Of a stretch of 64,000 nt of DNA, positions 44,388-52,030 are shown one piece after another. Each line of letters begins with the position of its first letter. The first letter of the stretch is position 1. The notes beneath the pieces were generated by a model. That model had not been told where the DNA came from and did no database searches. It was given only the letters and a program-made list of their open reading frames with translations. The position numbers were made by a program, and so were the translations under genes. Source of the DNA: Nitrospira sp. (GTDB lineage: Bacteria > Nitrospirota > Thermodesulfovibrionia > Thermodesulfovibrionales > Dissulfurispiraceae); assembly GCA_002634385.1 (NCBI GenBank), contig NSJL01000010.1, positions 1-64,000 of the forward strand, given 5' to 3'.

Positions 44388-44660
44388 ATGAAGTTTGAAG
44401 GGGATCCGGCTAAAAGCGCTGCAAACAAGCTGAAACACGGTATCGATTTTGCGGCGGCAAAGGACTTGTGGCTTGATGAAAACCGGATTGAAATCCATCT
44501 TCCCTATCCTCTGGAGAGCCGGCGCATTATAGTCGCAAAACTCAATAATAGACATTGGACAGCCGTCTACACTATGAGGAGTGAGACTATTCGTATTATT
44601 TCAGTGAGGCGTTCAAGGGAAAAGGAGATTGCACTCTATGACAAAGAAAAAAATAGCTAA
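44388..44660 (+). CDS. brnT: BrnT-family type II toxin
   Basis: This 90 aa RelE-fold ribonuclease toxin has the family pattern FEGDPAKSAANKLKHGIDFAAAKDLW at the N-terminus and ISVRRSREKEIALY at the C-terminus, containing the conserved Arg pair. It is followed by its antitoxin with a 23-bp overlap, the usual brnT-brnA order. No Shine-Dalgarno sequence precedes it, consistent with a leaderless message. An upstream GTG at 44373 would lie within the promoter. Confidence 0.88.
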   Translation: MKFEGDPAKSAANKLKHGIDFAAAKDLWLDENRIEIHLPYPLESRRIIVAKLNNRHWTAVYTMRSETIRIISVRRSREKEIALYDKEKNS

Positions 44661-44904
44661 AAGCGCACGCGAATTCGATAAGCGCTTTGACGAAGGTGAG
44701 GACATTCACGAACTTGTGGATATGTCTAAGGCCACAGTGATTCATCATGGGAAAAAAGTCCGTATCACTCTCGATATTGCCGAATCCCTTGTAAAGGAGA
44801 TCGATGAGATACGTAAGGAAATCGGTGTTGACAGAGGGGCGTTAATAAAAATCTGGCTTCATGAGCGGGTGAAAAAGGAAAAGACTGCCGGCGCTGCTTC
44901 TTGA
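44638..44904 (+). CDS. brnA: BrnA-family antitoxin
   Basis: This is an 88 aa antitoxin with a C-terminal ribbon-helix-helix domain (KKVRITLDIAESLVKEIDEIRKE, GALIKIWLHERV), which should bind the operon promoter, and an N-terminal toxin-wrapping part (KSAREFDKRFDEGEDI). AAAAGGAG lies within brnT. It overlaps brnT by 23 bp, coupling the two translations. Confidence 0.85.
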   Translation: MTKKKIAKSAREFDKRFDEGEDIHELVDMSKATVIHHGKKVRITLDIAESLVKEIDEIRKEIGVDRGALIKIWLHERVKKEKTAGAAS

Positions 44905-45041
44905 TTGTTCCTATAAGCTCAACATTCGGCTTGGGATAGCGTAAAGAGCAAAACTCCAAGGCTTATAGCGCAGATCGAGAATGTTGTGCAGAGTAAATAG
45001 AACCGTCCCCATATTATTACATCTTTTACCCAACAAAGTGT

Positions 45042-45052
45042 TATAATAAGCT
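45042..45052 (+). promoter_or_regulatory. -10 element of the AbiE-like pair, predicted leaderless transcript
   Basis: TATAAT at 45042-45047 lies five bases before the GTG start at 45053, with no Shine-Dalgarno sequence between. No good -35 is visible. Confidence 0.45.
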
Positions 45053-45436
45053 GTGAGCGTGATTACTAAGAAAATAGGCAAAGGCGAGTATGCCTACCTC
45101 GCCGTGAGGGAGGGCAAAAAAGTAGTGCACAAATACCTTGGCCCTGTCGACAGTCCGGAGGTCCAAAAGAAGCTTGCGGAAAAGAAGGAGACGGCAGTTG
45201 TGCCGGAGCGGTTCCGTGCGCTCTTCTGGGATACGAATATCGACGCTATTCATCTCAAGAGAAATGCCCGGTACATTATCGAAAGAGTCCTCGAATTCGG
45301 CGAGCTGGACGCCCTCGAATGGATGCAGAGAGTCTACCCCACCCAGATTATTATCGATGTGCTCAGCGTAAGCAGGTCTATCAGCGAGAGATCCCGGAAT
45401 TTCTGGGAGATATGGTTCGGAGTGAAGCATGCATAG
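45053..45436 (+). CDS. Antitoxin-like protein (DUF6922-type) paired with AbiEii toxin
   Basis: This is a 127 aa protein. The N-terminal half (ITKKIGKGEYAYLAVREGKKVVHKYLGP) resembles a short beta domain seen in transposase-like and antitoxin proteins. The C-terminal half (ALFWDTNIDAIHLKRNARYIIERVLEFG... to FWEIWFG) matches the DUF6922 pattern common directly upstream of AbiEii nucleotidyltransferases. It starts at GTG immediately after a TATAAT box and overlaps the toxin gene by 8 bp, so it is most probably the antitoxin. Functional proof is lacking. Confidence 0.72.
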   Translation: MSVITKKIGKGEYAYLAVREGKKVVHKYLGPVDSPEVQKKLAEKKETAVVPERFRALFWDTNIDAIHLKRNARYIIERVLEFGELDALEWMQRVYPTQIIIDVLSVSRSISERSRNFWEIWFGVKHA

Positions 45437-46100
45437 GGAATGCTTCACCCCTACCGGCTGGAAGGTGCTTGCCGCTCTTAGAGATACAGTCAACAAGCAT
45501 AATGCAGTACTGGCAGGAGGAACGGCCCTGGCGCTCCATCTCGGACACCGGAAGTCCGTGGACCTGGATTTCTTTACCACAAGCACAAGCTCGTTCAGGG
45601 TAGAAACCGTTATTTCGGTGATCAGAAAAACAGGGCTGAACTTTCGTATCATGTCGGAAGCAGAAGATTATCTGGTTTGTGAGATTGAGGGGGTAAAGTT
45701 CTCTCTTTTCCGTTATGAGTATCCGTTTATCGATACGGTATCGTCCTATGAGGGAACCAATGTCGCCGGGGTCCTCGATATCGCTGCCATGAAGATCATT
45801 GATATCGTGCAGAGGGGGACGAAAAGGGATTTCGTGGACATGTACTTTATTCTGCAACAAGTTCCCTTTTATAAAATTGCTGACCACATGGTACGGCGCT
45901 TCGGCGTGGAGAGGGTCAATCCAATTCATATCGGAAAGGCTCTCACGTACTTCACGGATGCGGATTCGAATTCCGAGCCCGAGTACACCAAAGAGAAAGT
46001 GAAATGGGAGAAGGTAAAGGCTTTCTTTGTGCGGTACACGAAACAGTTTGTGCTGGATTTGAGGAATGCAGTACAGAATGGTCAGGGAGATAGATCATGA
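45429..46100 (+). CDS. AbiEii/AbiGii-family nucleotidyltransferase toxin
   Basis: This 223 aa nucleotidyltransferase has the fold hallmark AGGTALALHLGHRKSVDLDFF near residues 29-49 (GG..., DxD) and the conserved KIIDIVQRGTKRDFVDMYFIL helix near 128-148. AbiEii-type toxins block translation by adding nucleotides to tRNA and can act as abortive-infection effectors. It starts 8 bp inside the upstream antitoxin gene. The G+C content is visibly lower than in the Wadjet genes. Confidence 0.88.
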   Translation: MHRECFTPTGWKVLAALRDTVNKHNAVLAGGTALALHLGHRKSVDLDFFTTSTSSFRVETVISVIRKTGLNFRIMSEAEDYLVCEIEGVKFSLFRYEYPFIDTVSSYEGTNVAGVLDIAAMKIIDIVQRGTKRDFVDMYFILQQVPFYKIADHMVRRFGVERVNPIHIGKALTYFTDADSNSEPEYTKEKVKWEKVKAFFVRYTKQFVLDLRNAVQNGQGDRS

Positions 46101-46194
46101 GGACTTCGGCATATATCGAAGGATGAGAGATAAAACTATCCGTTATTTCTCGCCTGAGAAAGTTTATTGTTCAAGGCAAAAAATCCCTTCTTCT

Positions 46195-46410
46195 TCAAAA
46201 TTTCCTTTCCTTCTCCTCTTTTGCCTTCCTCCAGCGTGCAGAGCGCCCCTGCCTCAGAAAGATAACCTTTTCTTCTTTCTTCAGTTTCTTCAGGACGTGC
46301 CATATCATGTCGATGCTTACGTCGGGGCATGCCCTCTGCAGGTCCGCGACGGTGAAATCGCCGATGATACTGTCTACGGCATACAGTAACAATAACGGGG
46401 TGGCTTGCAA
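46195..46410 (-). pseudogene. Winged-helix domain fragment, possibly remnant
   Basis: A 71-codon frame opens at TTG with no ribosome binding site. Its sequence (IIGDFTVADLQRACPDVSIDMIWHVLKKLKKEEKV, RSARWRK) looks like a real winged-helix domain such as those ending Fic or restriction-associated proteins, but nothing precedes it. It is probably the 3' remnant of a lost gene; chance coding is possible. Confidence 0.4.
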
Positions 46411-46427
46411 TCAGCAGACGATATGGT

Positions 46428-49400
46428 TTACCCGCCTCTTCTATTATCCTCAAACATCTCAATCGGCATTGGGAACCGTAATCGCCACACCATCTTGATG
46501 GGACGTTCACTTTCGTGGCTGACACGTTCGGCTGGTCCAAGATAGGTAAACGGCATGGTAACGCCATTCCGCCTTTTCTGGTTTCTGGCAAAAAACAAAA
46601 TCGTGTATCCCCGCTCTACATGACTAATGAGATTCTGTCCGGTTTCGGATTGCTGCGCCGTGTTTGACTGCGACTCCCAATGCAATAATTCTCTGCTTAT
46701 GGGGTAATCTGCGTACATGGTACTCGGCGAAAACTCGCGCTCTGTTTTCTGATAAGTTATCAAGAGCGCGTATGCCCTTATTGTAGGGAAGTGGAAAGCT
46801 CCGATACCTCTTTGACCTGCTGTCTGGAGAGTTGCCTGCCCTAAGCCGGCTAGAATATCTGTGCTGCCATATTGAGCATGTAGTTCAAATGGGCAGGCAA
46901 AGGGCAGTTCGGGAATCTGCCCGCTGATCTCGGTGGTATCGAGAGACCAAGTAAGGATTTCGTCCAAGTCGGCAAGAATGGATGGATTTCTGGATAGTCG
47001 GCGGAAGGCGTCTTCAAGGGAGGAAATGCCGAGGGCATCCCCCTTCTCTCCCCAGAGCCGATAGTAAACGGACATGGTGGAATTTCCCGCCAGCACCAGC
47101 GCCTCGTCAATGGCACCCTGGGAAACCTTGCCGAGCACATTGTGCAACAAGGCGGCTTCATTCGGTCCGTTAATAAACGTTGCCCGCACAATGGTCTTTT
47201 TCAGCTTCGCCAAATCCGGGTCAACAGGGATGGGCCCGAGCTGGGCCTTGGCTTTCCACCCCGACCAGGTCTCAGCCGCAAGCAGTACCTCCGGCTCATA
47301 ATCGTGGTAGCGGATAAAATTGCCGAAGGTCAGCTCCAGGCCGCTTTCGCTGGGAAAGGTCTGCAACCGGTCGGGCACCTGCACGGCCAAACGCCCGAGG
47401 TTCTCCCTGATGTTCTCCAGGACGTACTGCCGTGAGAGCCGGTCGAGCTGAATGGAGCAGCCAGCCGGGAGGTGGGGGAAATCGAGCTCTACTTCCTTGT
47501 CGATGGAGAAACGGTGTCGAGGCAGAAGCGCCTTGAGCTTGGTGTCGATCCGGTAGCGGCGGTGGGCCTGGCCGACGAAATCCAGAACGGTGAGACAATC
47601 CTTCTCCGGTGCATGGCGCAGGCCGCGCCCTAACTGCTGGAGGAAGACGGTCAGGCTCTCCGTGGGGCGGAGGAAGAGGACTGTGTTCACCTCCGGCAGG
47701 TCAATCCCTTCGCTCAGCTTGTCGACGGTAAAGAGGAAGGTGAGTCGGCCGTCCTTCAGGTCAGTCAGCAATTCCTGGCACCGTTTATCCTCAACACCGG
47801 AAACAAAGGCCTCGGATGGTATTCCCCGCTGCGTAAACTGCTCCGCCATGAAGACGGCATGCCTGATGGTGACGCAGAACCCGATTCCTTTGACAGTGCC
47901 CAGTTCCGGCTCATAGCGGTTGAGCGCAGCGAGAATGGAATCGACGCGCTGCTTCGCTTTCGCATGATCGAGCACATAGACGTTTTCCAGCGCGGCCGCA
48001 TCATACTTGCCGTTGCGCCAGAACTGGTCCTGATTGAGGGCTATCGGGTCGGCAACGCCGAAATAGTGGAAGGGACAGAGAAGCTTTTCCTCCAGCGCTT
48101 CGGGAAGGCGAATCTCGGCGGCAAAGCGGTTGCCGAAATCGGCGGCGACATTCTCACCGTCCATCCGCTCCGGCGTGGCGGTGAGTCCAAGGAGGACCTG
48201 GGGGGCAAAGTTCTCAAAAATCGGCCGATAGCTGGCCGCGGTCCCATGATGGGCTTCATCGATCACGATGTAATTATAGAAGTCACGGCCCACCTGCTCC
48301 CACAGACGCCTGTTGGAGAGCATTCCCACGGAACAGAACAGGTGTTCCCGTCGGTTGGACTGAAACGGGCCGACCAGCAACTCACCGAAATTCTGGTCGC
48401 GAAGGACATTGCTGAAGGTGGCTTGAGCCTGCTGGAGGATTTCCTGTCGATGGGCCACGAACAGGAGCCGCGCCTGTTTCTGCCGCTGCTCAAAGAAGCG
48501 CTTGAAGTCGAAGGCGGCGATCACTGTCTTGCCGGTACCGGTGGCGGCGATAACCAGGTTGCGCCAGCGGTTATGGAATGTCCGCTCCCGCTCCAGTGCC
48601 TCAAGGATGCGTTCCTGAAAGGGATGAGGGCGAAGGTCGAAGAAGACCGCCGGTCCATTCGAGCGAGGGTTTCGGGCGCTATCAATGGCCGCCCGGAAAA
48701 GGGTCGGATCATCAGGATCGAACGGCACGAACTCGCGGCTGTTCCAATAGGTTTCAAACTCGACGGAGAACTTTTCAAGGATATGATCCATGTCTTGGGC
48801 CGTGACTTTGAGATTCCACTCCAGTCCGCTGGTGATGGCGGCATGGGACATGTTGGCGGAGCCGATGTAGGCCGTAGAGAACCCGGTATTGCGCTTGAAA
48901 TAGTACGCTTTGGCATGAAGCCGGGTCCGTTCGGTATCGTAGGAGACACGCACTTTCACATTCGGCATGCGGGCCAGCCACTCCACCGCCGGGGCATCGG
49001 AAGCCCCCATGTAGGAAGTGGTGATCAGGCGAACCGGCACATAACGGTCGCGCAGGTCTTCAAAGGCCGGCATCAGCAGCCTTAAGCCCGACCATTTGAT
49101 GAATGATACCAGGATATCCACCCCGTCGGCGGAACGCATCTCTTCGAGTAGTTCATGGGCAAGCTGCGGTTCCTGGGGAGAGCCGGTAAAGAGGCTGCTT
49201 TCTGCTAGCGGGGTGTGGGGACGAGGGATACCTGATCTGGCGTAGTGTGGCGGGGTGATTTCCAGGAGGATTGGCTTTTGTTCCGGAACAAGGCAGTTTT
49301 TTCTCAGGTGGCTTCTGCCGGGTTCCTTGGCAACATGCCCGAGAATCTGGTTGCAGAGGGCCAACCGTTTTTCCGGATCAGGTTCTTCGCGGAGAGCCTG

Positions 49401-49556
49401 TTCAAGCACCTTTGCCACAAATGAAGAATATTGGGCAGGCTGCTCCTCAGGATCGATCTTGCCGAAAACGGTCCTGAGCTCCGGGTGCTGGGCCAGAATA
49501 TCACGGAGGTATTCATCAATAAGCGCTTCGTAAATACCGTAGGCTATTGGTTTCAT
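46428..49556 (-). CDS. PLD-domain DEAD/DEAH helicase with DUF3427
   Basis: This 1042 aa protein begins with a phospholipase-D-like nuclease domain (about 130-280, with HAKAYYF...YIGSANMSHAA as an HxK-type motif). It continues with a superfamily 2 helicase (Walker A ATGTGKT near 340, DEAHHG near 430, ATPERMDG, and motif VI QQLGRGLRHAP near 655) and ends with a DUF3427 region (FARNQKRRNGVTMPFTYLGP). Such nuclease-helicase fusions occur in defence islands and resemble restriction-type effectors. It is a single gene pointing away from the toxin pair. Confidence 0.85.
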   Translation of the reverse strand: MKPIAYGIYEALIDEYLRDILAQHPELRTVFGKIDPEEQPAQYSSFVAKVLEQALREEPDPEKRLALCNQILGHVAKEPGRSHLRKNCLVPEQKPILLEITPPHYARSGIPRPHTPLAESSLFTGSPQEPQLAHELLEEMRSADGVDILVSFIKWSGLRLLMPAFEDLRDRYVPVRLITTSYMGASDAPAVEWLARMPNVKVRVSYDTERTRLHAKAYYFKRNTGFSTAYIGSANMSHAAITSGLEWNLKVTAQDMDHILEKFSVEFETYWNSREFVPFDPDDPTLFRAAIDSARNPRSNGPAVFFDLRPHPFQERILEALERERTFHNRWRNLVIAATGTGKTVIAAFDFKRFFEQRQKQARLLFVAHRQEILQQAQATFSNVLRDQNFGELLVGPFQSNRREHLFCSVGMLSNRRLWEQVGRDFYNYIVIDEAHHGTAASYRPIFENFAPQVLLGLTATPERMDGENVAADFGNRFAAEIRLPEALEEKLLCPFHYFGVADPIALNQDQFWRNGKYDAAALENVYVLDHAKAKQRVDSILAALNRYEPELGTVKGIGFCVTIRHAVFMAEQFTQRGIPSEAFVSGVEDKRCQELLTDLKDGRLTFLFTVDKLSEGIDLPEVNTVLFLRPTESLTVFLQQLGRGLRHAPEKDCLTVLDFVGQAHRRYRIDTKLKALLPRHRFSIDKEVELDFPHLPAGCSIQLDRLSRQYVLENIRENLGRLAVQVPDRLQTFPSESGLELTFGNFIRYHDYEPEVLLAAETWSGWKAKAQLGPIPVDPDLAKLKKTIVRATFINGPNEAALLHNVLGKVSQGAIDEALVLAGNSTMSVYYRLWGEKGDALGISSLEDAFRRLSRNPSILADLDEILTWSLDTTEISGQIPELPFACPFELHAQYGSTDILAGLGQATLQTAGQRGIGAFHFPTIRAYALLITYQKTEREFSPSTMYADYPISRELLHWESQSNTAQQSETGQNLISHVERGYTILFFARNQKRRNGVTMPFTYLGPAERVSHESERPIKMVWRLRFPMPIEMFEDNRRGG

Positions 49557-49741
49557 GGAAGATCAGCTTTAAGACTAGTTCTATACTGGCCTGCCGTTTT
49601 CATGATTATAACTATAGTTTAATGTAAGAGCTTATATCAAGATTTTTGCATATATTTTGTGCATTTTTAACAAAGGCCTTGAGACGAGAAAGGAGATATC
49701 AGGAAAGACACCTTTTGCTTCTGAATTTACCGAAGCTGAAA

Positions 49742-49970
49742 TCAAAGCGGGAGAAAAACATCTTGTTCTTTGTAATCAATCAAACCCTCAGCCGCAGTGG
49801 GAGTTGAGGAAAGAAAATCGAAACCGTTCTTCTTGTAGAAGTTGATTATTTGTAAAACAGGCAAGGTAATTGAAAGCGTCTCTGTGGAAGAACTCATTAA
49901 TATCAGAATTGCCGCAATCGAAAGGTTTTATTTCAGCTAATTCTATTCTTCGCCTCTGCTCAGAAGCCAT
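49742..49970 (-). pseudogene. Broken GNAT acetyltransferase gene
   Basis: One frame reads ELAEIKPFDCGNSDINEFFHRDAFNYL, the N-terminus of TacT/AtaT-type GNAT toxins. From about 49850 downward a second frame reads INFYKKNGFDFLSS and ends at a stop at 49742, the C-terminus of the same family. The middle, including the acetyl-CoA-binding loop, is missing and the frames do not match. It overlaps the 3' end of the AAA ATPase gene. Confidence 0.65.
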
Positions 49971-51268
49971 GCAGTGGCTGAATGAACGGTTATCCCGGGC
50001 GGCATGTCAGCCGGGACTTCCGGCTCAAGGCTGACAAGATGAGGAGCGGCCCTCGGATATTCCCTTGCAGCTTCCTGCAGAGCCCTGATTTCGCGCTGAC
50101 GGGTCGCCGGGTCGCTCAGGTCTGCGCAGACCTGTATGAGTTCCTGATGATTGTCAGGATACCGGGCCAGGAAATCGACTTCGTACCCTTCAGATGTGCG
50201 GACGTAAGCTATCTCCGTACCTCGTCGTTCAAGCTCCAGCAAAACGCAGGTCTCCAGGGCATGTCCAAGATTGGCCCGACCCGTCCGGTCAAAGACAGGG
50301 ATCAATGCCGGATCCATAGGATAGACTTTGCGGGGGTTCACCATCCGACGCCTGGCAGAGGCGGAGGAGATGGCAACGGTACGGATCAGAAACGCATCCT
50401 CCAGATAACTCAGATATGCATGCAGTGTGTCTTTGGCCACCGGGATTCCTTGAGACCGCAGGTCCCCATGGAATTTGTTGACGCTGAACGGCCCCGCCGC
50501 GTTTCCGAGCAGGTGCCTGACCATCCATCTGAGCGCAACCGGATGCGATACGGCATGCCGCTCGATAACATCGCGCAGAAGGGCCGTATCCACATAGCCG
50601 CGCAGCAGTTCGAACCTGTCCCGGGGAGCGACATCCACGGCTTCCGGGAAACCACCCCGAATCAGATATTCCCGCAGGTCTTTTTCAATCCTGGAGCGGG
50701 CAGCTTTGGTCAGACGGTCGAGGTCGCGCTCCGGTTCCCTCCCAAAGTGCCTGAGATATTCGCGGAAACTGAATGGATGCACCAACGCTTCCATTGCCCT
50801 GCCGCGCATGCTCGTGGCCACCTCGCGTGAAAGAAGCCTTGCCGAGGAACCGGAAAGGAAAAGCTCCACCTGCTCCGTATCGAGAAGCCGGCGTACAAAA
50901 GTTTCCCACCCGCGCACGACCTGGATTTCGTCCAAAAGAAAGACAGCCTTCCTTTGGTCTCTCCACTCAGGATGCAAACGATAATATTCCTCCACCACAA
51001 GATGCAGATCGGCGGCGGTCATGTCTGCCAGCCTTTCGTCCTCGAAGCTGAAGTAGAGGAGGCCCTCCCTGCCTGTTCCCTTCGCCAGCCTGTCCGATAC
51101 TATCTGCCAGAGAAATGTGGTCTTACCCGTGCGGCGCATGCCGATGACCGCAACCGCCTTTCCTTTCACGCCGGGCAGCCGTATATCCCGGCGTGTGAAC
51201 GGAGCTACCGTAGCAGCCAGGGAATCCATTATTTTCTGTCGGATAAGATTTCGAAATTGTCCTTCCAT
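49943..51268 (-). CDS. AAA ATPase with DUF4143 domain
   Basis: This 441 aa AAA_14/DUF4143 protein has Walker A GMRRTGKTT at residues 43-51, Walker B VFLLDEIQ near 110, the sensor LSGSSARLLSREVATSMRGR near 140 and a C-terminal DUF4143 domain with nuclease-like ETCVLLELERRGTEIAYVRTSEGYEVDFLA near 345-375. The family is common in mobile and defence contexts, but its function is not established. The ribosome binding site is poor. It is transcribed away from the recombinase remnant. Confidence 0.85.
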   Translation of the reverse strand: MEGQFRNLIRQKIMDSLAATVAPFTRRDIRLPGVKGKAVAVIGMRRTGKTTFLWQIVSDRLAKGTGREGLLYFSFEDERLADMTAADLHLVVEEYYRLHPEWRDQRKAVFLLDEIQVVRGWETFVRRLLDTEQVELFLSGSSARLLSREVATSMRGRAMEALVHPFSFREYLRHFGREPERDLDRLTKAARSRIEKDLREYLIRGGFPEAVDVAPRDRFELLRGYVDTALLRDVIERHAVSHPVALRWMVRHLLGNAAGPFSVNKFHGDLRSQGIPVAKDTLHAYLSYLEDAFLIRTVAISSASARRRMVNPRKVYPMDPALIPVFDRTGRANLGHALETCVLLELERRGTEIAYVRTSEGYEVDFLARYPDNHQELIQVCADLSDPATRQREIRALQEAAREYPRAAPHLVSLEPEVPADMPPGITVHSATAWLLSRGEE

Positions 51269-51364
51269 TAAGGATAAATTAGCATAGTCTTGTCATTATT
51301 TCAAGGACAGAAAATCGAGAATTAATTCAACAGCGGGGCAATTACGACCAGGATGACATTGTAG

Positions 51365-51580
51365 TTGTCGTGCATACGTTCGCAAGCTATCTCAGACAGA
51401 GGGGGGGTGGACCTCCACACGATTGCTGCTCTCGCGTCGCATAAGGATTTGCGGATGACAAAACGCTACGCGCATTTGAATGTGGACAATCTGAAAGGCG
51501 CGATCTCGGTTTTGAATTCTACTACCGATTTACGACCGTCGGATGAAATGAAAAAGGAGTTACAGGTCGTAACTCCTTGA
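51365..51580 (+). pseudogene. Frameshifted C-terminal fragment of tyrosine recombinase
   Basis: GVDLHTIAAL.SHKDLRMTKRYAHL is the C-terminal catalytic stretch of XerC/phage integrases, including the active Tyr. The preceding HTFASYLRQ lies in another frame. A run of seven G at 51401-51407 has one base too many, and removing one G joins the frames. Everything upstream of it is missing, so the integrase is dead. A hairpin ends it. Confidence 0.75.
51554..51578 (+). terminator. Hairpin ending the recombinase fragment
   Basis: AAGGAGTTAC (51554-51563) and GTAACTCCTT (51569-51578) form a 10-bp perfect stem with a 5-base loop, followed by GATTTTC. It overlaps the last codons of the recombinase remnant. 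Confidence 0.6.
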
Positions 51581-51590
51581 TTTTCTTGGC

Positions 51591-51634
51591 GGTCCCAACG
51601 GGATTCGAACCCGTGTTTTAGCCTTGAGAGGGCG
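51591..51634 (-). other. 3' fragment of tRNA-Glu (CUC), attachment-site remnant
   Basis: Read on the minus strand, an anticodon-loop CTCTCAA (anticodon CTC) is followed by the T-arm GGGTTCGAATCCC and the 3' acceptor GGGACC of a tRNA-Glu. The 5' half (D-arm and 5' acceptor) is absent. Ten bases separate it from the recombinase remnant, the usual layout of an att site created by integration into a tRNA 3' end. Confidence 0.75.
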
Positions 51635-52030
51635 ATTTGAACGGGCTGGTAAGGACCTGAAAATACCTAAATAACAACAATATTATCAAATAGTTATGCT
51701 GGCTGAAATTTGTTTCGATTCTGTTTAAAATGGCTCTATATTGACGTGGATTTATTACGATTTTATGACGCTTGTTTTGAGGTCAATAAACTATTTAACA
51801 ACTGGATTCATATCCAGAAACACTCCTTCTATTCGATTCCCATTCATCATATCCGCTAACAGCTGTCCCATAGGAGAGATCAAGAAGATTCCTTTAAAAA
51901 ATGTCAGCCGAATTGATCACTGCCGAGTACGCTGACGTACTATTTACTTTCACTATGGATATAGATGATAATCTAAACTGTGTGGGGAAATAACTATACA
52001 AAAATCAAAATAATTCTCAAGAAGCGGTAA
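51635..52030. other. AT-rich gap between attachment site and helicase
   Basis: This is about 400 bp with low G+C and no supported gene. A short minus-strand reading (about 51770-51895, ending in GVFLDMNPVVK) looks protein-like but has no start and no recognised family. It probably contains the promoter of the helicase, which has no clear ribosome binding site. Confidence 0.45.

Noticed and set aside
44995-45010. GGGGACGGTTCTATTT on the minus strand, reminiscent of REP-transposase termini
   Set aside because: Only one copy and no transposase or paired repeat nearby, so it cannot be called an element.
51741-51935. 64-codon plus-strand frame before the helicase
   Set aside because: AT-rich, no ribosome binding site, no recognisable motif.
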